Source: Beroe forskalii (taxonomy: Eukaryota; Ctenophora; Nuda; Beroida; Beroidae). From it: a stretch of 64,000 nt of DNA. Shown here piece after piece: positions 54,501 to 64,000 of the stretch (position 1 is its first letter; each line of letters begins with the position of its first letter). The stretch spans positions 1 to 64,000 of the forward strand of contig WFMF01000634.1 of the NCBI GenBank assembly GCA_011033025.1. Direction: 5' to 3'. Made by a program: the position numbers and the translations under genes. Under the pieces are notes generated by a model. It saw only the letters and a list, made by a program, of their open reading frames with translations. It made no database searches and was not told the DNA's origin.

Positions 54501-57500
54501 GCCCCTTATTGGGCGTAGATGTCTCATGGGTGGTCAAATAGAAGTGTATCTGGTCATAAATTATGCGCCTGAAACCACTGAACCAATGATATTCGCCAGT
54601 TTTCCTTTTGTTTTCCTGTAAAATCCAAAAACCCTATTTTTACCTCTCAAAACAGTGATCCAGGATGTTCTTCATTTCTGAGGCACCCAAGATCCGAAAT
54701 CGAAAAGCTTTTGGCCGATTGAGCTGAAAATTTGCACGCCATCCATGGACGACCTAAGAAAGACATACCATACTTCAGAATCCCGAAATCAGCCATTTTC
54801 TGTCTGTTATGGGGGGTTAAAATCGCGTTTTTCGGCCTTAAAACTGCCTTTTTTCGCCCCTTATTGGGCGTTGATGTCTCAGGGGTGGTCAAATAGAAGT
54901 GTATCTGGTCATAAATTATGCGCCTGAAACCACTGAACCAATGATATTCGCCAGTTTTCCTTTGTTTTCCTGTAAAATCCAAAAAACCCTATTTTTACCT
55001 CTCAAAACAGTGATCCAGGATGTTCTTCATTTCTGAGGCACCCAAGATCCGAAATCGAAAAGCTTTGGCCGATTGAGCTGAAAATTTGCACGCCATCCAT
55101 GGACGACCTAAGAAAGACATACCATACTTCAGAATCCCGAAATCAGCCATTTTCTGTCTGTTATGGGGGTTAAAATCGCGTTTTTCGGCTTAAAACTGCT
55201 TTTTTCGCCCCTTATTGGGCGTAGATGTCTCATGGGTGGTCAAATAGAAGTGTATCTGGTCATAAATTATGCGCCTGAAACCACTGAACCAATGATATTC
55301 GCCAGTTTTCCTTTGTTTTCCTGTAAAATCCAAAAAACCCTATTTTTACCTCTCAAAACAGTGATCCAGGATGTTCTTCATTTCTGAGGCACCCAAGATC
55401 CGAAATCGAAAAGCTTTGGCCGATTGAGCTGAAAATTTGCACGCCATCCATGGACGACCTAAGAAAGACATACCATACTTCAGAATCCCGAAATCAGCCA
55501 TTTTCTGTCTGTTATGGGGGTTAAAATCGCGTTTTTCGGCTTAAAAACTGCCTTTTTTCGCCCCTTATTGGGCGTAGATGTCTCATGGGTGGTCAAATAG
55601 AAGTGTATCTGGTCATAAATTATGCGCCTGAAACCACTGAACCAATGATATTCGCCAGTTTTCCTTTGTTTTCCTGTAAAACCCAAAAAACCCTATTTTT
55701 ACCTCTCAAAACAGTGATCCAGGATGTTCTTCATTTCTGAGGCACCCAAGATCCGAAATCGAAAAGCTTTGGCCGATTGAGCTGAAAATTTGCACGCCAT
55801 CCATGGACGACCTAAGAAAGACATACCATACTTCAGAATCCCGAAATCAGCCATTTTCTGTCTGTTATGGGGGTTAAAATCGCGTTTTTCGGCTTAAAAC
55901 TGCCTTTTTCGCCCCTTATTGGGCGTAGATGTCTCATGGGTGGTCAAATAGAAGTGTATCTGGTCATAAATTATGCGCCTGAAACCACTGAACCAATGAT
56001 ATTCGCCAGTTTTCCTTTGTTTTCCTGTAAAATCCAAAAACCCTATTTTTACCTCTCAAAACAGTGATCCAGGATGTTCTTCATTTCTGAGGCACCCAAG
56101 ATCCGAAATCGAAAAGCTTTGGCCGATTGAGCTGAAAATTTGCACGCCATCCATGGACGACCTAAGAAAGACATACCATACTTCAGAATCCCGAAATCAG
56201 CCATTTTTCTGTCTGTTGGGGGTTAAAATCGCGTTTTTCGGCTTAAAACTGCCTTTTTTCGCCCCTTATTGGGCGTAGATGTCTCATGGGTGGTCAAATA
56301 GAAGTGTATCTGGTCATAAATTATGCGCCTGAAACCACTGAACCAATGATATTCGCCAGTTTTCCTTTGTTTTCCTGTAAAATCCAAAAAACCCTATTTT
56401 TACCTCTCAAAACAGTGATCCAGGATGTTCTTCATTTCTGAGGCACCCAAGATCCGAAATCGAAAAGCTTTGGCCGATTGAGCTGAAAATTTGCACGCCA
56501 TCCATGGACGACCTAAGAAAGACATACCATACTTCAGAATCCCGAAATCAGCCATTTTCTGTCTGTTATGGGGGTTAAAATCGCGTTTTTCGGCTTAAAA
56601 CTGCTTTTTTCGCCCCCTTATTGGGCGTAGATGTCTCATGGGTGGTCAAATAGAAGTGTATCTGGTCATAAATTATGCGCCTGAAACCACTGAACCAATG
56701 ATATTCGCCAGTTTTCCTTTGTTTTCCTGTAAAATAAAAAACCCTATTTTACCTCTCAAAACAGTGATCCAGGATGTTCTTCATTTCTGAGGCACCCAAG
56801 ATCCGAAATCGAAAAGCTTTGGCCGATTGAGCTGAAAATTTGCACGCCATCCATGGACGACCTAAGAAAGACATACCATACTTCAGAGTCCCGAAATCAG
56901 CCATTTTCTCATTTTCTGTCTGTTATGGGGGTTAAAATCGCGTTTTTGGGCTTAAAAACTGCCTTTTTTCGCCTCTTATTGGGCGTAGATGTCTCATGGG
57001 TGGTCAAATAGAAGTGTATCTGGTCATAAATTATGCGCCTGAAACCACTGAACCAATGATATTCGCCAGTTTTCCTTTGTTTTCCTGTAAAATCCAAAAA
57101 ACCCTATTTTACCTCTCAAAACTGTGATCCAGGATGTTCTTCATTTCTGAGGCACCCAAGATCCGAAATCGAAAAGCTTTGGCCGATTGAGCTGAAAATT
57201 TGCACGCCATCCATGGACGACCTAAGAAAGACATACCATACTTCAGAATCCCGAAATCAGCCATTTTCTGTCTGTTATGGGGGTTAAAATCGCGTTTTTC
57301 GGCTTAAAACTGCCTTTTTTCGCCCCTTATTGGGCGTAGATGTCTCATGGGTGGTCAAATAGAAGTGTATCTGGTCATAAATTATGCGCCTGAAACCACT
57401 GAACCAATGATATTCGCCAGTTTTCCTTTGTTTTCCTGTAAAATCCAAAAAACCCTATTTTTACCTCTAAAAACAGTGATCCAGGATGTTCTTCATTTCT

Positions 57501-60500
57501 GAGGCACCCAAGGTCCGAAATCGAAAAGCTTTGGCCGATTGAGCTGAAAATTTGCACGCCATCCATGGACGACCTAAGAAAGACATACCATACTTCAGAA
57601 TCCTGAAATCAGCCATTTTCTGTCTGTTATGGGGGTTAAAATCGCGTTTTTCGGCTTAAAACTGCTTTTTTTTTCGCCCCTTATTGGGCGTAGATGTCTC
57701 ATGGGTGGTCAAATAGAAGTGTATCTGGTCATAAATTATGCGCCTGAAACCACTGAACCAATGATATTCGCCAGTTTTCCTTTGTTTTCCTGTAAAATCA
57801 AAAAACCCTATTTTTACCTCTCAAAACAGTGATCCAGGATGTTCTTCATTTCTGAGGCACCCAAGATCCGAAATCGAAAAGCTTTGGCCGATTGAGCTGA
57901 AAATTTGCACGCCATCCATGGACGACCTAAGAAAGACACATACCATACTTCAGAATCCCGAAATCAGCCATTTTCTGTCTGTTATGGGGGTTAAAATCGC
58001 GTTTTTCGGCTTAAAACTGCCTTTTTTCGCCCCTTATTGGGCGTAGATGTCTCATGGGTGGTCAAATAGAAGTGTATCTGGTCATAAATTATGCGCCTGA
58101 AACCACTGAACCAATGATATTCGCCAGTTTTCCTTTGTTTTCCTGTAAAATCCAAAAACCCTATTTTTACCTCTCAAAACAGTGATCCAGGATGTTCTTC
58201 ATTTCTGAGGCACCCAAGATCCGAAATCGAAAAGCTTTGGCCGATTGAGCTGAAAATTTGCACGCCATCCATGGACGACCTAAGAAAGACATACCATACT
58301 TCAGAATCCCGAAATCAGCCATTTTCTGTCTGTTATGGGGGTTAAAATCGCGTTTTTCGGCTTAAAACTGCCTTTTTCGCCCCTTATTGGGCGTAGATGT
58401 CTCAGGGGTGGTCAAATAGAGGTGTATCTGGTCATAAATTATGCGCCTGAAACCACTGAACCAATGATATTCGCCAGTTTTCCTTTGTTTTCCTAAAACC
58501 AAAAACCCTATTTTTACCTCTCTCAAAACAGTGATCCAGGATGTTCTTCATTTCTGAGGCACCCAAGATCCGAAATCGAAAAGCTTTGGCCGATTGAGCT
58601 GAAAATTTGCACGCCATCCATGGACGACCTAAGAAAGACATACCATACTTCAGAATCCCGAAATCAGCCATTTTCTGTCTGTTATGGGGGTTAAATCGCG
58701 TTTTTCGGCTTAAAAACTGCCTTTTTTCGCCCCTTATTGGGCGTAGATGTCTCATGGGTGGTCAAATAGAAGTGTATCTGGTCAAAAATTATGCGCCTGA
58801 AACCACTGAACCAATGATATTCGCCAGTTTTCCTTTGTTTTCCTGTAAAATCTAAAAACCCTATTTTTACCTCTCAAAACAGTGATCCAGGATGTTCTTC
58901 ATTTCTGAGGCACCCAAGATCCGAAATCGAAAAGCTTTGGCCGATTGAGCTGAAAATTTGCACGCCATCCATGGACGACCTAAGAAAGACATACCATACT
59001 TCAGAATCCCGAAATCAGCCATTTTCTGTCTGTTATGGGGGTTAAAATCGTTTTTCGGCTTAAAACTGCCTTTTTTTCGCCCCTTATTGGGCGTAGATGT
59101 CTCATGGGTGGTCAAATAGAAGTGTATCTGGTCATAAATTATGCGCCTGAAACCACTGAACCAATGATATTCGCCAGTTTTCCTTTGTTTTCCTGTAAAA
59201 TCCAAAAACCCTATTTTTTACCTCTCAAAACAGTGATCCAGGATGTTCTTCATTTCTGAGGCACCCAAGATCCGAAATCGAAAAGCTTTGGCCGATTGAG
59301 CTGAAAATTTGCACGCCATCCATGGACGACCTAAGAAAGACATACCATACTTCAGAATCCCGAAATCAGCCATTTTCTGTCTGTTATGGGGGTTAAAATC
59401 GCGTTTTTCGGCTTAAAACTGCCTTTTTTCGCCCCTTATTGGGCGTAGATGTCTCATGGGTGGTCAAATAGAAGTGTATCTGGTCATAAATTATGCGCCT
59501 GAAACCACTGAACCAATGATATTCGCCAGTTTTCCTTTGTTTTCCTGTAAAATCCAAAAACCCTATTTTTACCTCTCAAAACAGTGATCCAGGATGTTCT
59601 TCATTTCTGAGGCACCCAAGATCCGAAATCGAAAAGCTTTGGCCGATTGAGCTGAAAATTTGCACGCCATCCATGGACGACCTAAGAAAGACATACCATA
59701 CTTCAGAATCCCGAAATCAGCCATTTTCTGTCTGTTATGGGGGTTAAAATCGCGTTTTTCGGCTTAAAAACTGCCTTTTTTTTCGCCCCTTATTGGGCGT
59801 AGATGTCTCATGGGTGGTCAAATAGAAGTGTATCTGGTCATAAATTATGCGCCTGAAACCACTGAACCAATGATATTCGCCAGTTTTCCTTTGTTTTCCT
59901 GTAAATCCAAAAAAAAAACCCTTTTTTTACCTCTCAAAACAGTGATCCAGGATGTTCTTCATTTCTGAGGCACCCAAGATCCGAAATCGAAAAGCTTTGG
60001 CCGATTGAGCTGAAAATTTGCACGCCATCCATGGACGACCTAAGAAAGACATACCATACTTCAGAATCCCGAAATCAGCCATTTTCTGTCTGTTATGGGG
60101 GTTAAAATCGCGTTTTTCGGCTTAAAACTGCCTTTTTTTCGCCCCTTATTGGGCGTAGATGTCTCATGGGTGGTCAAATAGAAGTGTATCTGGTCATAAA
60201 TTATGCGCCTGAAACCACTGAACCAATGATATTCGCCAGTTTTCCTTTGTTTTCCTGTAAAACCAAAAACCCTATTTTTACCTCTCAAAACAGTGATCCA
60301 GGATGTTCTTCATTTCTGAGGCACCCAAGATCCGAAATCGAAAAGCTTTGGCCGATTGAGCTGAAAATTTGCACGCCATCCATGGACGACCTAAAAAACA
60401 CATACCATACTTCAGAATCCCGAAATCAGCCATTTTCTGTCTGTTATGGGGGGTAAAAATCGCGTTTTTCGGCTTTAAAACTGCCTTTTTTCGCCCCTTA

Positions 60501-62000
60501 TTGGGCGTAGATGTCTCATGGGTGGTCAAATAGAAGTGTATCTGGTCATAAATTATGCGCCTGAAACCACTGAACCAATGATATTCGCCAGTTTTCCTTT
60601 GTTTTCCTGTAAAATCCAAAAACCCTATTTTTACCTCTCAAAACAGTGATCCAGGATGTTCTTCATTTCTGAGGCACCCAAGATCCGAAATCGAAAAGCT
60701 TTGGCCGATTGAGCTGAAAATTTGCACGCCATCCATGGACGACCTAAGAAAGACATACCATACTTCAGAATCCCGAAATCAGCCATTTTCTGTCTGTTAT
60801 GGGGGTTAAAATCGCGTTTTTCGGCTTAAAACTGCCTTTTTTCGCCCCTTATTGGGCGTAGATGTCTCATGGGTGGTCAAATAGAAGTGTATCTGGTCAT
60901 AAATTATGCGCCTGAAACCACTGAACCAATGATATTCGCCAGTTTTCCTTTGTTTTCCTGTAAAATCTAAAAAACCCTATTTTTACCTCTCAAAACAGTG
61001 ATCCTGCAGGACGTTCTTCATTTCTGAGGCACCCAAGATCCGAAATCGAAAAGCTTTGGCCGATTGAGCTGAAAATTTGCACGCCATCCATGGACGACCT
61101 AAGAAAGACATACCATACTTCAGAATCCCGAAATCAGCCATTTTCTGTCTGTTATGGGGGTTAAAATCGCGTTTTTCGGCTTAAAACTGCCTTTTTCGCC
61201 CCTTATTGGGCGTAGATGTCTCATGGGTGGTCAAATAGAAGTGTATCTGGTCATAAATTATGCGCCTGAAACCACTGAACCAATGATATTCGCCAGTTTT
61301 CCTTTGTTTTCCTGTAAAATCCAAAAACCCTATTTTTACCTCTCAAAACAGTGATCCAGGATGTTCTTCATTTCTGAGGCACCCAAGATCCGAAATCGAA
61401 AAGCTTTGGCCGATTGAGTTGAAAATTTGCACGGGGGTTAAAATCGCGTTTTTCGGCTTAAAACTGCCTTTTTCGCCCCTTTATTGGGCGTAGATGTCTC
61501 ATGGGTGGTCAAATAGAAGTGTATCTGGTCATAAATTATGCGCCTGAAACCACTGAACCAATGATATTCGCCAGTTTTCCTTTGTTTTCCTGTAAAATCC
61601 AAAAACCCTATTTTTACCTCTCAAAACAGTGATCCAGGATGTTCTTCATTTCTGAGGCACCCAAGATCCGAAATCGAAAAGCTTTGGCTGATTGAGCTGA
61701 AAACTAAAAAACCCTATTTTTACCTCTCAAAACAGTGATCCAGGACGTTATTCTTTGAGGCACCCAAGATCCGAAATTGAAAACTTTGGCCGATTGAGCT
61801 GAAAGTTTGCACGCCATCCATGGATTGACCATGAAGAAAGACATACCATACTTCAGAATCCCGAAATCAGCCATTTTCTGTCTGTTATGGGGGGTTAAAA
61901 TGGGTTTTTCGGCTTAAAACTGCCTTTTTTTCGCCCATTATTCTGAAGATGTCTCATGGGTGGTCAAATAGAAGTGTTTCTGGGTCATAAATCATGCGCC
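48547..62000 (-). repeat. Satellite array 3 (~352-bp units, about 38 copies)
   Basis: Same unit and orientation as array 2. Units next to the N gap (48,547-49,700) carry many small deletions, whereas 50,000-61,400 is well homogenised. A partial unit occurs at ~61,432. Open frames on both strands are properties of the unit. Confidence 0.96.
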
Positions 62001-64000
62001 TGAAACCACTGAACCAATCATATTCGCTTTTGTTTTCTCTTTAAAATTTCTATTTTTACCTGCAAAACAGTGATCCAAAAAGGCACCCCTCGAAATTTTT
62101 GTGCTGAAAATTCTGCACGCCATCCATGGACGACCTAAGAAAGACATACCAGACTTCAGAATCCTGATCGCTCGTTTTCTGTCTGTATTGGGGAAATAAA
62201 ATCGTTTTTCGGATTAAAACTGAAAATTTTCCCCCCTGCAATTGGGCGTAGATTTCCCGATTTCAGAACAACATCAGCCATTTTAAATTATGCCAGGGAA
62301 ACCACTGAAGGTTTTTTTCTGCCAGTTTTCCTTTTTTTACAATTCTGATGTCCATATTTTTACCTTTTCAAAAGTGATCCAGGCTGGTAAATTTTGAGGA
62401 AATTTGATCCGAAACGAACCATGTTGTCCGATTGTTTTCCTGTAAACCAAACATCCATTTTACGACCTAAGAACATACCATACTTCAGAAAAACGAGGCA
62501 GCCATTTTTTGTCTGTTATCGAAAAATCGCGTTTTGAGTTGAAGACTGCCTTGCACGTGTGGTATGGTCGTAGATGTCCCAAGGGTGGTCAAATAGAATT
62601 GTCTGTTATGGGGGTTTTGAAACCACTTGAACTGCGAAAACTGTTTTTTTTGACCCTTTAAATCTAGGCCCTAGATTTTTCCTGGCATGTCAAAAACAGT
62701 TGATCCAGGTTGTTATAAATTTCTGAGGAACCCAGGATCCAAAATTGGAAAGGTGGCCGATTTTTCCTGAAAATTTGGTAAAAACCTCATGGACACCTAA
62801 GAAAGGTATTTTGTAATTCTAAACTTTAGAATTACAATCAGCCATTTAGGTAGGTGTTATGCAAAACATGAAAAATGGTGAAAATACAGAAAATTTCAGT
62901 GATATCACAGACATTTTATCTATCATTTCCTTCGGAAACATTGTCTCAACTCCGTTTTTGGTCAAAATTTTTGCAATTGCCCAGTTTTCAGTTGAACCAA
63001 TTTTTTTCTCCAGTGCAGTGTTTATTTGTTTAATGCTTTTGAAAACGGTGATTTCCAAAATTTGATGACATTTAGCTCCCTTTAAAACGTATGTTAAAAG
63101 ATAAGATTTATACGCCAATAATTCACCACTTTCCGAAATCAAATCACCTTTTACTATAGAAAACACGTCCAGAAATTTGCACGCATTTCCATGGACGACC
63201 AAATCGAAAAACATATGTATAGTTGAAAATGTGAAATCATCCATGGATGACCGAAGGGGAGATATATTAAAAATCAGTCATTTTCCGGCTTAAAATATAA
63301 ATTTTTTCGCCCTTTTAAAAGCACAAATGTATTCATGGGTGGTCAAATTTAACGTATTTGGTATCTTACATGTTTTGGTAGCGCCTGAAACCACTGGAAC
63401 TAAATGTATTTGACCAGTTTTCCTTTTGTATTCCTCTTTAAATCCAAAAACCCTGCAGTTTTATGTTTCAAAACAGTGAAGGATGTTATGAAATTTGTGA
63501 ACACCCAAGATTCTAAATTGAAACCTTTTGGCCGATTGAACTGAAATTTGCACGCCATCCATGGACGAGTCTAAGAAAGACATACCATTCAGAATCCTGA
63601 AACCCATTTCACACCCTGAAGGTTTTGTTAGTGGACTGTTTTTAATAAAAGCTTTTTTCGCAAATTCGGGGGGGCGAAAATCATGGGTGGTCAATAGATG
63701 AGCATGTTTTTTAAAATCCCTTTTTCGCGTGAAACCACTGAACCACGATGCAGACTGTGTCGTAGAAAAGGAAGCCATTTGGGTACGAAAACCCTATTTC
63801 CAAAAACCTTCTCAAAACAGTGATCCAGGATTTAATGGCATTTCTGAGGCACGTCAAAGATCCGAAATCGAAAAGCTTCTTTCGATTGAGCTGAAAATTT
63901 GCACGCCCATCAGGGGACGACTTAAGAAAGACATGGATTAATAGAATCCCGAAATCAGTCATTTTTTGTCTGTAATGGGGTTAAATTTACTGTCTTTTGC
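62001..64000 (-). repeat. Decayed satellite edge with an unrelated island
   Basis: Satellite landmarks ('catccatggacgacctaag', 'gaaaccactgaacca') persist but become progressively diverged and interrupted. About 62,850-63,170 shows no satellite similarity. The minus strand there is open for 132 codons (62,846-63,244), with part of the frame outside the island and a stretch such as 'ELLAYKSYLLTYVLKGAKCH'. I do not recognise it, and it may be chance. Confidence 0.7.

Noticed and set aside
583..62000. Dozens of 60-180 codon open frames in the satellite arrays
   Set aside because: They repeat with every unit, occur on both strands, shift frame because the unit is not a multiple of three, and have no splice or start context. 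Treated as satellite by-products.

Overview
The window looks like nuclear DNA of an animal, probably an invertebrate. It carries spliced genes with short exons, GT-AG introns of about 150 bp to several kb, and extracellular domains found in metazoans: YWTD beta-propeller repeats, EGF modules and a PAN-like cysteine module. It also holds large satellite arrays, minisatellites and MITE-like elements. I cannot name the species. There is no bacterial-style operon, rRNA, CRISPR array or autonomous transposon.

Layout. 1-582 is AT-rich DNA with short tandem repeats. 583-4,701 is array 1, about 12 copies of a ~352-bp satellite. About 4,702-30,521 is a large imperfect inverted duplication. Its left arm (4,702 to ~14,035) and right arm (~17,500-30,521) carry two divergent copies of one LDL-receptor-related (LRP-like) gene segment. 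A ~3.5-kb spacer separates the arms and holds four further upstream exons belonging only to the left copy. 30,522-45,228 is array 2, about 40 units of the same satellite in the opposite orientation to array 1. 45,239-46,562 continues the right gene copy. 46,563-48,446 holds a second repeat family and unassigned DNA. 48,447-48,546 is a 100-N scaffold gap. 48,547-62,000 is array 3, in the same orientation as array 2, and it decays into diverged remnants up to 64,000.

The gene. In exon order (e1-e23) it encodes the end of one YWTD propeller (e1-e6), a ~90-residue module I do not recognise (e7-e8), a PAN-like cysteine module (e9-e10), a linker (e11), an EGF module (e12), a second propeller (e13-e18), cysteine-rich segments (e19-e21) and the start of a third propeller (e22-e23). 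The left copy (minus strand) has e1-e19. The right copy (plus strand) has e5-e23. By my by-eye count, exon differences between the arms are almost all silent, so both copies appear to have been kept under coding constraint.

The most interesting structure is array 2. It lies in the e19-e20 intron and is flanked by a 42-bp direct duplication that spans the 3' splice site and the first ~32 nt of e20. The downstream copy still provides an acceptor in the correct phase, so a ~14.7-kb satellite can sit in the gene without breaking its reading frame. The arms also act as each other's empty-site controls for two young insertions: a 118-bp MITE in the left arm and a 111-bp hairpin element with a 12-bp target-site duplication in the right arm. 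Splice phases do not close at three junctions (e2/e3, e15/e16, e16/e17). The exon model there is provisional.
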